NCBI GenBank assembly: GCA_000755425.1
Contig: BBMT01000007.1
Coordinates: forward strand, 124,001 to 188,000
Direction of reading: 5' to 3'
DNA from: Vibrio maritimus
Lineage (GTDB): Bacteria > Pseudomonadota > Gammaproteobacteria > Enterobacterales > Vibrionaceae
Length of the DNA stretch: 64,000 nucleotides
The notes under the pieces are model-generated. The model made no database searches. It was not told the DNA's origin and was given only the letters and a program-made list of their open reading frames with translations. Below are positions 40,317-50,655 of this stretch, one piece after another. The position numbers and the translations under genes are program-made. Every line of letters starts with the position of its first letter. Position 1 is the first letter of the stretch.

Positions 40317-41636
40317 GGCTTAATCGCCGCTGACACTGGGAAGTGATCCGACAGATTGTAATGCTTCCACAAGCTATCGTCGGTTGAGCGCGGTATATCG
40401 ACTCGATTGTCATTCGAGGTTCGCTGACCAAACTCGCGACTTACCATGACGTAATCGAGGTATTCGACATTCTCGCCACCAGATAGCGCTTCACCCGCAA
40501 AGTCATTGATGCGCGGATCAAATGTCGATTCGGTGTAACCAGAATATGAGGCTCATTAGCGCTCAGATTGGCAATCATCTGCTGGTAATCATCTGGGAAT
40601 TTGCGCTTGTTAACATTGAAGTCTCCGCTGTAGACAACGGTCTCGTAACTGGGAATATTTAGTGAATGCGCGAGAGCCTTCATTTGCTGAAACTGCTTTT
40701 GTCTATATGCACGCGCCGTGTCAGTATCAAACGATGCGGTGTGCGTAGCGAAGACGTGGTATGCCTCGCCACCTTTGATGATTTCGGCATAGTTGACCCC
40801 TTTGTTTGCGAAACAATCGGTGCCAGAGCAATCCGGAAACACATATTGCGCCTCATTGACGATAGGGTAACGGCTGACAATGATGACGCCACCGTCGTAG
40901 ACGTTGATGCCTTCCTTATCCAACATCTTGGTTTGGTAAGGGTACTCTTTGGCTAACTCCCTCAAAAAAGCATCACGGCCACTGGCAAATACCTCTTGCA
41001 GTGCGAGCACATCATAACCTTTGACATAATTGGGCAGTAGCTTGTAGCGATCACCGATATGCGAAGCGATAGCCGGCAAAGCCAAATGTTGTACGTCATC
41101 AGTTTTAAGTGTTGGTCGTTGTTGTCGATGGTTTCATCAACTTTTTTTGGCGTAATGGTGTAATACAAATCATCGTAACGCGCTGTTTTGACTGACTTGA
41201 AGGCAAGCTCGGTGCCGCTATCAAAGGCATCGGTCGTTGATCTGTGTATATCACGATCCTCTTTAAGTACGAGTTCAACATCCGCGGAAGAGACACCATA
41301 TTCGATGGTTGAATTGTACCAATGGCCTTTCATTACCTGACTGAGAGTGATGCTCTCACCTTTTGGATTAGAAACCACGGTTTCAAATTGATAAGTGTGA
41401 TTGGATTTCACACCTTCCCAGCGATTAAAACTGAGTACTGCTTTGGTTTCCCAAGGTGCCAGTATTTCGACGTTTTGCTGCCACTCTTCACCGTAACTAA
41501 GCTCTGCTGTTCCCCGATGTTGTACCTGAATGTTCAATGGCTTATCGGAGTTATTGGTGAGATAAACATCGGTGTCTGCGACGCTTGGCAGCGTGAGTAA
41601 ACTGCCAACTAAAAGGATTAACTTGTTGTAATTCAT
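40313..41636 (-). CDS. Secreted sphingomyelinase C (neutral, magnesium-dependent), frameshifted
   Basis: The product of about 441 residues splits sphingomyelin to ceramide and phosphocholine. A signal peptide (LILLVGSLLTLPSVAD) precedes an extra N-terminal beta domain of about 150 residues. The DNase-I-like catalytic domain has LMTYNIW, the metal-binding Glu in VLALQEVF, HVFATHTASF, YSGDFNVNK and the catalytic His in SDHFPVSAAI. Two indels break it: near 41080, where one G of TGGG is lost after TYNIW, and near 40535 after NEPH. It stops inside the start of the lipase-chaperone-like gene. The family includes Vibrio and Bacillus hemolysins. Confidence 0.88.
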
Positions 41637-41863
41637 TTTGATATCCGTGAGTTAGGGTGGAGTAATTATTCTTATTTATCTGTATGACTTGCACGTTAAA
41701 ACCGTATGACAATAGTTGCTCATTGGTTGAATGTGATCATTTCAAATGAGGTTGATATGCAAATGTGGGCACAAATTCACATTTTTTAAAATCCACTTTG
41801 GCGACCTCAAATTTGCTCTACTACGCTGATCGACTCATCGGAGGTCTGACAAGGAAAGGTAAA

Positions 41864-42795
41864 ATGAAGCATATTTCACTGCTTGTTTTGTGCGCGGTCT
41901 TCGCGCTCAATGTGCAAGCTAAATTGTTTGGTCATCAGTCTGGATACACACAAACCCAATACCCCATCGTGTTGGTTCATGGGCTGTTTGGTTTCGACTC
42001 CCTGGCGGGTTTTGATTATTTCTATGGCATCCCTCAAACGCTAAGTAAAGATGGAGCCACAGTGTTCGTCGCACAGATTTCAGCGACCAACAGCTCTGAG
42101 GTACGAGGTGAGCAATTGCTTACTCAGGTAGAGAATGTACTGGCAGTCACTGGTGCGAAAAAGGTCAACCTTATTGGTCATAGTCACGGTGCGCCTACTG
42201 CTAGATATGTTGCTTCGGTAGCCCCAGAGATGGTGGCCTCCGTGACCAGTGTCGGTGGTGTTAATAAGGGCTCTAAAGTGGCAGATTTGGTGCGCAGTAC
42301 CGTCCCTGAAGGCTCTGCCGCGGAAGCCATTGCGGTAAAACTAGCGGGTGGATTGACCACACTGATTGGTTTGCTCTCTGGTGGTACCGATTTGCCTCAA
42401 GACGGACTGAGCTCACTTGAAGCGCTCACAACAGAGGGGTCACTGGCGTTTAATGCCACTACTCAGAAGGTGTTCCGACGTCAACCTGTGGCGATGGTGA
42501 CTGGCAAGCAGACAATGGTGTTTATTATTACTCTTGGACAGGCACTTCAACCTACACCAATGTACTCGACCCCGCCGACCCGGCAATGCTCATCCTAGGG
42601 CTTGCCTTTGATGAACCTAATGATGGTCTGGTGGGTCAGTGCAGTACTCACTTAGGTAAGGTGATTGGCGACGATTACAAAATGAATCATCTTGATGAGA
42701 TCAACGGCCTGCTTGGTATTCACCACTTATTTGAAACAGACCCAAAAACCTTATACCGACAACACGCCAATCGACTCCAACTTCAAGGACTCTAG
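41864..42795 (+). CDS. lipA: Secreted triacylglycerol lipase (family I), frameshifted
   Basis: A product of about 310 residues with a signal peptide (LLVLCAVFALNVQA). The oxyanion region is VLVHGLFGFDSLAG and the nucleophile Ser is in LIGHSHGAPTARYV. The C-terminal acid and base region reads DEPNDGLVGQCSTHLGKV and MNHLDEINGLLG. The pair of cysteines (STCGDGDW and VGQCSTH) fits the conserved disulfide. One indel near 42465 shifts the frame for 40 codons. These lipases need a dedicated foldase, and lipB follows two bases later. The start at 41864 has AAGGAAAGG upstream. Confidence 0.9.
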
Positions 42796-42797
42796 CC

Positions 42798-43643
42798 ATG
42801 CGAATGACAACCAAAGCTGATGCTCTTGTCAGTTGTTAGCCTTATTGTGGCGGATGCTTGGGTTTCGACTGAAACGCGCGATAGCTCGGAGCTGCCAATA
42901 CAAGCTTCCTCTCAACAGGACACTCAAGTTGATGATGGGTCACTTCGTGACACCTTCGACTACTTTCTGTCTGATGCTAGTCAAACTGACGTGAAGATAA
43001 TTGAGCAAAGGTTTGAGCACTATAGCGACAACTCTAATGGTTTGGAGCCTGCGCTTTTTAAGAAATTCATACAGTATAAAGCCGCATTGGCAGAACTGGG
43101 TGCAACGGAAGACTTTAATGCTCTGCATCAGCAAATCTTGGCAATTCAAGCGCGCTTTTTTACTTTTGAGGAGCAGCAACGCTTATTTGCAGAAGAAAAC
43201 CAAATGCGAGAGCTTGCGCTTAGGCAAAGAGAGCTAAAACAGATAGCGCAGAGCCAGAAGAGTACCTGCAGATGTGGCAACAAGAATTGGCGCAACTCTC
43301 CCCAGAGCTACAGAACAGCTATTACAACGCGAGCTTACTGACCGCACTCAATGAGACAAACTCTATGGATGCACAAAGTCAGTTCTTGGTGCGAGAGTCA
43401 TTAGTTGGTACTGAAGCGAGCCAGAGGTTGGCGGCACTGGATGAGAAACGGGCGCAGTTTGAACAAAGCGTTCAAAGCTATATGTTGGTGCGAGCTGAGA
43501 TCATCGAGAACGAATCGTTGTCGGAGTATGACCGAGAGCAAGCCATTGCTGAACTTAGAGAGCCTTTGTTTGACAGTAGCCAGATCCGTCGAATCGAGGC
43601 GTTAGAGCGAATACATGATCAGAATAGTGCGTTGACCCCTTAA
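42798..43643 (+). CDS. lipB: Lipase-specific foldase LipB (Lif), frameshifted
   Basis: Lif proteins are inner-membrane-anchored steric chaperones that fold the lipase in the periplasm. An N-terminal helix (LMLLSVVSLIVADAWV) is followed by the diagnostic SLRDTFDYFLSDASQ motif, then long helices rich in Glu, Gln and Arg. The end carries EASQRLAALDEKRAQFEQSV. Two indels are apparent: a possible extra base near 42814, inside the anchor, and one near 43250, after KQIAQ. Restored length is about 281 residues. The FDYFL motif marks it as the true partner of LipA. Confidence 0.88.
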
Positions 43644-43662
43644 AATAGGGAGTAATGGAGTC

Positions 43663-43692
43663 GTTCAAGCGCGCAGAGCTGCGCGCTTGAAC
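43663..43692. other. Long perfect hairpin between lipB and the FAH-family gene
   Basis: GTTCAAGCGCGC (43663-43674) pairs with GCGCGCTTGAAC (43681-43692), and pairing can extend into the 6-base loop. No T-run follows on either strand. It may still end transcription for the convergent genes. Confidence 0.65.
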
Positions 43693-43704
43693 TCTCGCGA
43701 AGGC

Positions 43705-44469
43705 TTAATTTTTAGCCTTAAACGTGACTTGGTATTCACCAAAGCCTTCATACTGAATCGTAGTTGGCTTATCAAAGGCCACTTCAACGATGCCACAGTA
43801 AGAACCTGTGATGATTGCTTCACCGGCCTGGAAGTCAACACCACGACGAGTCATGGTATTGATTAGCCAGTAAATTGGCGTTTGAGCCAGTTTATTGGGA
43901 TGCTCACCGGCGAAGGTTTGCGTGTCGTCATCTTGGGAGACGGTAATGTTGATGCTAGCTGCATCAAATGCTTTTTCGCGAGGGAGTTCCGGCCCAATAA
44001 ACAGCCCTTGGTTTACCAGACAGTCAGCGAGCTTCTCATAGAACTCAGCCCCGCTGTCGTCCGCAAAACGTGACTGCATTAGCTCTAGTGCCATATGGCA
44101 GGAGCCAATAGCATCGTTGATTTGCTCTTCGCTATAGCCTTCAGGGCTAGCGGGCAGCGCTTTGTCGAGTACGAAGGCGATTTCTGGTTCGACTCGTGCA
44201 ACCTCGTTGTCTGCAAACAGCTGACACATATCACCAGTTTGTACACTGCCGGCAAAAATTGGTGCGACAACGAACTTATCGTCAGCCAAAGGAAGCAGAC
44301 ACTTCCACCCACCCACTTTGTCGCTGTGTATGTCAATCATGGACGATTGGATTTGCAAGGCATCGTCGAGAGATTTTGGCCGATGTGATTCTTCAAGGCG
44401 TGGCGCTTTGGTTCCCGCGACGCGACGACCTAATAGCTCAGAAGCTGCTTGGTTGAAAATATTTGTCAT
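43705..44469 (-). CDS. Fumarylacetoacetate hydrolase/2-keto-4-pentenoate hydratase family protein
   Basis: A 254-residue cytoplasmic protein with the FAH/MhpD fold: VGGWKCLLPLADDKFVVAPI, the metal-binding region RVEPEIAFVLDKALP, SCHMALELMQSRF and ITGSYCGIVEVAF. This places it with 2-oxopent-4-dienoate hydratases and oxalocrotonate decarboxylases, acting on enol or keto acids with a divalent metal. I choose the ATG at 44469, with AGGTGG upstream, over a longer reading. It stands alone, so its pathway is unknown. Confidence 0.82.
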   Translation of the reverse strand: MTNIFNQAASELLGRRVAGTKAPRLEESHRPKSLDDALQIQSSMIDIHSDKVGGWKCLLPLADDKFVVAPIFAGSVQTGDMCQLFADNEVARVEPEIAFVLDKALPASPEGYSEEQINDAIGSCHMALELMQSRFADDSGAEFYEKLADCLVNQGLFIGPELPREKAFDAASINITVSQDDDTQTFAGEHPNKLAQTPIYWLINTMTRRGVDFQAGEAIITGSYCGIVEVAFDKPTTIQYEGFGEYQVTFKAKN

Positions 44470-44591
44470 ACAATACCACCTATAGTTGTAATAACACGAT
44501 AGTATATGATTTTTTGAGTTTGGAATAGGTGGCGAGATCACTTAAAGTAGAAATGTATTGTAGCGGATCACGTTAAATTCTCGCTGTTTGG

Positions 44592-44628
44592 GGAAATAAA
44601 ATGTCAGGTGACAGTAGTCACCTGACAT
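44592..44628 (-). terminator. Terminator of the sucrose operon
   Basis: ATGTCAGGTGAC (44601-44612) pairs perfectly with GTCACCTGACAT (44617-44628) over AGTA. On the minus strand it is followed by TTTATTT. It lies just after the scrB stop. Confidence 0.85.
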
Positions 44629-44639
44629 TGGCGGGCTAG

Positions 44640-46069
44640 TTATTGCTGAAGGCCCTCAATAGGGCTTAAAAGGTAGAGCTTCGCGAGTAGGTTTTTCGAT
44701 AGTAACAATTGACACATATTGTTGATGAAGAAACGACTGGTCATCGTATGTTCGCCATTGTTGATGAAGATTTCTATCACGGAGCGGTCAACGAACAAGC
44801 GAATTGTTTGCTGTTTCACCGTTCTTGGCGCAAGACGCACTAAACCATATTCCTCAGCGTAGATATGTGAGTTATTGCTGCGATCTAGCTTAAACTCCTG
44901 CTCCGTCATCGAAAATAGCAGCGAATTACCTTCTTTATTTTTAAGCTCTAGCGTAAATTCTTGGTCGGTCTCGAACTCGAGTTCAAACGACTGACTCGCT
45001 AAATTAATATTGCCCGAGACTGAATGTGTCTCAGATCTTAATTGCTTGAGGTCTTCTAGCGGCGTTTGGATAAGTTTATTGTCGCGAACACTTAACTCTC
45101 TTGGGATAGAGAGCATGCCAGCCATTGATACTTCGTTGATGGCGTATCAATTTCGGGTAAGCCAATCCATGCGATCAAAATTCTTCTACCTTTCTCGTCA
45201 AGGTAAGTTTGCGGCGCATAAAAGTCGAAACCATAATCTGGTGCGACAACGTCTTGATGATTTTCAAGCTCAACAGTATTTGTATTGAGTTTGTCCCCCA
45301 AAATATAGCTGACCGAGAAGATATTCTTATAGTCATACGGATTTTCACTGCTCACTCCTTGAGGTGAAAATAGCATAATTGCTTTGCCATCCAGTTCGAA
45401 GAAATCAGGACACTCCCACATAAAACCAAATTCATCGTAGCGAGTTTTTATAGGGCCAAGGTGCTCCCACTCATTTAAGTTAGTCGAGCGATAAAGGATC
45501 ATCGAACCAAACAGCGCTTGGGATTGTGCTGCCACCACCATGTAGTATGTGTCGCCTTGTTTCCAAACCTTGGGATCTCTGAAGTGTTCGGTATAGTCAG
45601 AGTTTCTAACCACCACACCTTTTTTCTCAATCTCGCCATTTTTGCTCATAACCGCATAGCATTGAGTTGGATCTCTTACCCAGTTGTCATCACGCTTGTT
45701 GCCAGTGAAGAACAGTAGCAACTGCTCGTTATCAACTAAGCCTCCGCCAGAGTAAACCCCGTGCGAGTCGTAATCTTGATCAGGATATAAAGCAACACCA
45801 TGGTCCGTGAAGTGGACAAAGTCTTTAGTTGACACGTGATACCAATGCTTAAGTCCATGCGTTGGGCCAATAGGAAACCATTGGTAAAAAATATGGTGCT
45901 CGCCGTTGAAGTAGCTCAAACCGTTTGGGTCATTGAGCAAACCGTAGGGCGGTGCGATATGAAAGCTAGGGTAAAACGAGTCTTGCTTTCGCTGTGTATT
46001 CAGCTCGTCAAAGTAACCTTCAGGCATATCTTCGATGCGTTGGTAGCGCTGTTCTAATGTCCAGTTCAT
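44640..46069 (-). CDS. scrB: Sucrose-6-phosphate hydrolase (GH32), frameshifted
   Basis: ScrB splits the sucrose 6-phosphate delivered by ScrA. The five-bladed propeller carries the three GH32 acidic motifs: nucleophile Asp in YGLLNDPNGLSY (about residue 46), transition-state Asp in HFRDPKVW and acid/base Glu in MWECPDFFEL. The C-terminal beta-sandwich follows in another frame (MAGMLSIPREL onward, LFVDRSVIEIFINNGEH). One indel near 45120 separates them. Restored length is about 476 residues. It is the last gene of scrR-scrA-scrB. Confidence 0.93.
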
Positions 46070-46129
46070 GTGTTAATTCGTGTCTCAATCAGGGTCGCCC
46101 TAAAAAAGGGCGACATACGGGGAGGGGGA

Positions 46130-47461
46130 TTAGTCTTTTGCCAGGACAATGCGCCCTAGAATAAATGAGGTCGTAAATGAGATGGCAATTGTCGCCATAT
46201 AAAGCCCGATACCTTGTCCAATATAAGCCGGAATTGCAGGAATCAGTGTAACACCCACGAGACTCGGTTTAAGACCAACTAGCATTACGAATCCGCCGCC
46301 AACGGAACAGCCGACTAGGTTCGCTGCCCAAAGTTTCGGGTTCTTCAGGACGACACCGTAAAGCAGTGGTTCACCGATACCAAATGAAGTACTTAGGATT
46401 GACGAGCCTATGGTACCTTTGTCTTCAGAAGATTTTACTTTGAGGTAAGCCGCCACACCTGCGCCGATCATCGCCGCTCCAGTCGCGGAATACATAGGGT
46501 TTAGCGGATTACCGAGGCCTTCACCTAGGTAGTTGAACTCCAAGATGATGAATGAGTGGTGCAAGCCCATGATAACGAAGAGCTGGTGTAATGGTGCGAA
46601 GATAAATCCGCCAATGCCATATGGTAGTTCAATCACATAGGTAATACCCGACATGATCAGGGATTGCAGTTCACCAACGATTGGTCCAATCGCGAACAGA
46701 GCGACCAAGATAGAAATAGTTACGGTTAAAAATGGCGTTACTACTAATGCTAAAGCGTTAGGCACCACTTTTCGTAACGTTTGCTCAAGTTTGGCACCAA
46801 AGATACCTGTTACCAATGCTGGCAGTACCATGCCTTGAAATCCAACGATAGAAAAGCCCAGTACCTCAAGTGCCTGTGCATCACCAGCACCTACGGCATA
46901 AGCGTTTGGTAATTGAGGGGCAACGGTCATTAAGCCGAGTACGAAACCAACCGAATCGGTACCACCGAGACGTTTAAAGGTTGACCAGACAACGAGAGCT
47001 GGTAAGAAAATAAACGCTGTGTCAGTGAGTATTTGTGTAATGACCAATACATTTTCAGGCAGGTCATTAAAGAATGAGTTTCTTAGACCCATTAACAGAC
47101 CTGCGGCAACGATAACCGGAATAATCGGGATAAATACGTCAGCTAAAATGCGAACGGATTTTTGTAACCAGTTCATCTTCGCATAAGCTTCATCTTTCAC
47201 CGATGCGCCACTGCTATTATGGCCCATTGCGGCATAGACCTTCTCAACTAAACCACCGCCAAGAATAATTTGGTGTTGACCGGTTTGTAGGAAGTAGCCT
47301 TTGACACCCGCGATCGATTCTATTTTTTGTTTGTCTGCTTTTGAATCGTCATTGAGGATGATGCGAAGCCTTGTTGCACAATGCTCAAGCGCACGAATGT
47401 TTTCTTTTCCACCTACTGCAGCGTAGATCTCAGCGGCCATTCTTTGTTCGTTATTCATCAT
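46130..47461 (-). CDS. scrA: PTS sucrose-specific enzyme IIBC
   Basis: The 443-residue membrane permease imports and phosphorylates sucrose. The IIB domain carries the phosphorylated Cys in ALEHCATRLRIIL (about residue 28). The IIC domain has about ten helices, with IPVIVAAGLLMGLRNSFF and LHHSFIILEFNYLGE. No IIA domain is fused, so it would use a glucose-type IIA from elsewhere. Frame intact. The upstream region carries two ScrR-type palindromes at 47474 and 47566, one of which covers the region just before the start. Confidence 0.92.
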   Translation of the reverse strand: MMNNEQRMAAEIYAAVGGKENIRALEHCATRLRIILNDDSKADKQKIESIAGVKGYFLQTGQHQIILGGGLVEKVYAAMGHNSSGASVKDEAYAKMNWLQKSVRILADVFIPIIPVIVAAGLLMGLRNSFFNDLPENVLVITQILTDTAFIFLPALVVWSTFKRLGGTDSVGFVLGLMTVAPQLPNAYAVGAGDAQALEVLGFSIVGFQGMVLPALVTGIFGAKLEQTLRKVVPNALALVVTPFLTVTISILVALFAIGPIVGELQSLIMSGITYVIELPYGIGGFIFAPLHQLFVIMGLHHSFIILEFNYLGEGLGNPLNPMYSATGAAMIGAGVAAYLKVKSSEDKGTIGSSILSTSFGIGEPLLYGVVLKNPKLWAANLVGCSVGGGFVMLVGLKPSLVGVTLIPAIPAYIGQGIGLYMATIAISFTTSFILGRIVLAKD

Positions 47462-47473
47462 TGGATTACTCGT

Positions 47474-47491
47474 TGTGGTATCGATACCACA
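47474..47491. promoter_or_regulatory. ScrR (LacI-family) operator O1
   Basis: TGTGGTATCGATACCACA is an 18-base perfect palindrome 13 bases upstream of scrA. The central CG and symmetric arms are typical of LacI-family operators. Its core is repeated at 47566-47579. Confidence 0.85.
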
Positions 47492-47565
47492 TTGGTTTCA
47501 AAAATTGGTGCCATCTATTGTCAGCACCATTAAAGTTAGTTAAAAACTGGTATGATTCCATGTTG

Positions 47566-47579
47566 TGGTATCGATACCA
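47566..47579. promoter_or_regulatory. ScrR (LacI-family) operator O2
   Basis: TGGTATCGATACCA repeats the core of O1, about 90 bases away centre to centre and close to the scrR stop. Two sites at such spacing allow looping by a tetrameric repressor. Confidence 0.8.
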
Positions 47580-47612
47580 GCAATGGGTGATGATAATTTC
47601 ATCACGCCAAAG

Positions 47613-48577
47613 TCAAGCCGAAAAGCTATTGGTTTTCTGGATTGAGTAGCCAAGTTTGAGCTTAGTCACGGAATTATCGTCGAGCAGCAACCTTACTGCT
47701 TCCTCACCCGCATGTTGATAAGGGTAAGCGATTGTACTGAGTTCTGGCGTCAGAATGCTTGAGGTGTCGTAGCCACCAATACCGCTGATATGGATGTCCT
47801 TACCAACGATTAACCCATTCTCATGAGCGTATTTGTATACGCCATAGGCGATGTTGTCGGTGAGGCAAACGATGTGAGAGGACGTAGATAACACTTCTGC
47901 TGCTTGGTCATAACTACTTTGCCAGTTAAAGTCGCTGTTTACGTGATGAACCGTAAGCCCTCTCTGGGTTAACGATTCATGGAAGGTATCAATAGTTGAT
48001 GACAACATTTTATCTGAACTATCAGGGCCGAAAAGGACTACTGGTTGGTTTTCATAGTTTGCAGGAAATAGTGCATCACAAAACTCTGCGACTGCATGGG
48101 TGACGTCGTGGAACACGCAACTGACTTGTTCACATTCTTGTCCGAAGATCACAATAGGCAGGCCGAGGCTAGTGAGCACTTGCTCATAGTCGTCTGACAT
48201 ATTGGTGGCGATAGCAATAATGCCTTTTACGTTGCGCTCTTTGAGTTTTTGATAAGCAGCAAGCTCTTTGTCAAAATCGAGATCTGAGGTGATGATTTCT
48301 GCGTTGTAATCCAAACGATTAATGACGTTCAGTACGCCTTTAACCACATTAGAGGAGGCGTAAGAATCAATCCGAGGAACGATAATACCAACGGTTTGAT
48401 TGGCCTTCGTTCTTAAAGATACTGCACTGTCACTGCGTTTAAAGTTGTGCTCTTCGACGATTTTCTCTATCTTTTCGCGATTTTTTCCGAAACATATCCC
48501 CCGTTTAGAAAGCGTGAAACGGTCGATTTAGAAACGCCAGCCAAAGTGGCAATGTCATAGATAGTGAGTTTTTTCAT
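47613..48577 (-). CDS. scrR: LacI-family sucrose operon repressor, frameshifted
   Basis: The reconstructed regulator has about 321 residues. The N-terminal LacI helix-turn-helix reads KLTIYDIATLAGVSKSTVSR and then FLNGGYVSEK. The frame then breaks in an A6 run at about 48481-48486, where one A more is needed to continue EKIEKIVEEHNF. The sugar-binding domain follows with VPRIDSYASSNVVKGVLNVI, GIIAIATNMSDDY, ISGIGGYDTSSILTPELSTI and YPYQHAGEEAVRLLL. It lies upstream of scrA on the same strand, with two palindromic operators between, so it is the likely repressor. Confidence 0.9.
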
Positions 48578-48687
48578 CGTTTTATCGTTGTATTGCTAAT
48601 CTGCGCTATACGTTAGGGGTAAACAATCGCTTTGCCAAGTAGTTCTCTATCAATTGTAACGTTTATCATAGCTGAGTCCCGTTAATG

Positions 48688-49602
48688 TCAGTTCTGTGAT
48701 CGAGTTAAATTGAGCTTAAACTCGTCACGCTTTTCGCGAATAAACTTGATGAATAGTTGAGATTTAAGTGGCATGTGGCGTTTATCTGGGTATACCAGAA
48801 GCATGGTTCTATCTTCGGGAATCCATTCATTTAGTATGGTAACCATCTCACCTGTTTGAATATTGGCTCTTAGCAAAGAGTAGGGGAGGTAACAGATCCC
48901 TGCACCGTGAAGCGCTAGTTCCTTAGTAACATTGAAATCATCAGTAATCAGTTCGGATTGATTGCTGACCTCGACTTCTTCGTTTCGGTAAGCAAAGCGC
49001 CAAGGTAGAAAGTAGCCTTCCACATGATTTCGAATACAGGGCAGTTGATAAAGGTCGAGAGGGTGAAGAGGCTCTCCATATTTGTCACAGAACGCCTTTG
49101 ATGCTGCGAGTACATATTTAACCGGAGAGAGGGTAAGTGCGACAAGGTTTGAGTCATGTAGAGGGCCAAGTCGAAAAGCAAAATCGATATTTTGTTTGGT
49201 GAGATCTTGAAAGCGGTTTGATGAGGCAAGGTTGATGCGAATTGTGGGATAGCGAGCTCGAAACTCTGCCAACATAGGCGCTAGCAGGTCTTGACTGAGT
49301 GCCTTTGGTGCAGAAACCGTCAAGGTTCCGATAGGTTGGTTTGCCATTTCTTCAGCATCGCTATAGAGCTCTGAAACGGTGTCGGCGATCAGTTGTGCCT
49401 TGGGTAAGACTTGTGTACCAAGTTCGGTTAGAGAGAGTGATCGGGTTGAGCGGTTAAGAAGTTTCCCTCCCAGATCATGCTCTAGTTGCTGGATCTTTCG
49501 GCTGACCGTGGTCGTCGGCACATTCAGTTGTCGCGCAGCCTTAGCGAAGCTATTGAGTTCCACGACTTTAGCGAATAAAGGCAGTGCTGAAAGTTCTTTC
49601 AT
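48688..49602 (-). CDS. LysR-family transcriptional regulator
   Basis: An intact regulator of about 304 residues with the LysR helix-turn-helix (LPLFAKVVELNSFAKAARQL, then NVPTTTVSRKIQQLEHDLG) and an effector domain of the CrgA/AaeR-like type (VSAPKALSQDLLAPMLAEFR). I use the ATG at 49602, which fits the family start. An ATG 45 bases upstream is also in frame. It is divergent from the NmrA-like gene at 49752, and such LysR regulators usually control that neighbour, often in response to quinones or oxidants. Confidence 0.85.
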   Translation of the reverse strand: MKELSALPLFAKVVELNSFAKAARQLNVPTTTVSRKIQQLEHDLGGKLLNRSTRSLSLTELGTQVLPKAQLIADTVSELYSDAEEMANQPIGTLTVSAPKALSQDLLAPMLAEFRARYPTIRINLASSNRFQDLTKQNIDFAFRLGPLHDSNLVALTLSPVKYVLAASKAFCDKYGEPLHPLDLYQLPCIRNHVEGYFLPWRFAYRNEEVEVSNQSELITDDFNVTKELALHGAGICYLPYSLLRANIQTGEMVTILNEWIPEDRTMLLVYPDKRHMPLKSQLFIKFIREKRDEFKLNLTRSQN

Positions 49603-49751
49603 TCCGGTTTGACTCTTATTATCCCAAATAAGGATAGTAAAGTTCATTTTAACCCTCTAATCAATGTTTATGGGTTTAGCTATAGTAAATCCATACCAAG
49701 GCAGTACGCTGCTTAACCGGTGAAACTAACATAAGAACCAAGGGGTTTATG

Positions 49752-50613
49752 ATGGAAATTCTAGTATTAGGCGCAACAGGCAACACAGGCTCAGAAGTCG
49801 TTAAGCAGCTAAAAGAGGTGGGAGCAGATTTTGGAGTGATGGCGCGTAGCGCTGATGCAGTTAGCAAGCTAGACCTAAACCCAAATCAGGTTCGCGTTAG
49901 TAACTACGATAATATTGAAACAATGACAAAAGGCGCTTGAAGGTGTGAAAAAAATCTATGTAGCTATGCCCGCTCACGCGAGCAACAAGCAGTGGATTGA
50001 AAATACCATCGCCGCAGCGAAAGTGGCAGGGGTTGAGCTCATTGTTAAGCTCTCTGGTATGGGCGCAAAAGCGGACGCTGGCTCAGAAATTATTCGCACC
50101 CATGTTATAACCGATGACATGGTCAAGGATTCGGGTATTGCGTATACCATCGTTCAACCAAACTCTTTTTTCCAGAATCTCTTTGGTAGCTTGCCGACCA
50201 TCAATGCGATGGGACAGTTCTTTTTGCCTTTAGCGCAAGCGAAACAGAGTGTTGTTGATATTCGCGATGTGGCAGCGGTGATTGTGAGTGCGTTGACTCA
50301 GCCTGGCCATGAAAATCAAACTTATCTGGTCTCTGGGCCTGAATCGTTGACGTTTGCAGAGCAAGCTGAGGTGCTAACAGAGGTATCTGGTAAGCAAATT
50401 GAGTATGTTGATGTGCCAAAAGAAGCGGCTGAAGCTGCAATGAAAGAGGCCGGTATGGATGACTGGACGGCAGAGAAACTCGCAGAAATCATGGCGTGGT
50501 TTGCAGAAGGTCATTATGCGACCGTCACAGATACGGTAGAGCGAGTGACCGGTCAAAAGCCAAGAACCTTCAGAGCATTTGCAGAAGAGTTCGCCGCAGT
50601 CATTGAAAAGTAA
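49752..50613 (+). CDS. NmrA-like NAD(P)-binding protein (quinone-oxidoreductase-2 type), frameshifted
   Basis: An atypical SDR of about 286 residues with the N-terminal GATGNTGSEVVKQL nucleotide loop, YTIVQPNSFFQNLF, VDIRDVAAVIVSAL and TYLVSGPESLTFAEQAEVL, as in NmrA/QOR2 proteins. One indel near 49935, in KGALEGVKK, divides the first 60 residues from the rest. Start: AAGGGG is six bases before the ATG at 49752, and another ATG at 49749 is possible. It may reduce a quinone or sense redox state. The divergent LysR gene probably regulates it. Confidence 0.8.
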
Positions 50614-50621
50614 AGGACAAA

Positions 50622-50648
50622 ACAAAGGGGCAATATATGCCCCTTTGT
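50622..50648. terminator. Bidirectional terminator
   Basis: ACAAAGGGGCA (50622-50632) pairs with TGCCCCTTTGT (50638-50648) around ATATA. It separates the NmrA-like gene from the convergent phosphoribosyltransferase. Confidence 0.75.
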
Positions 50649-50655
50649 GCTTTGG

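Noticed and set aside
41727..41785. A CRP-like site between the sphingomyelinase and lipase genes
   Set aside because: TGTGATCATTTCAAAT keeps only one good half-site, and TGTGGGCACAAATTCACA has the wrong spacing.
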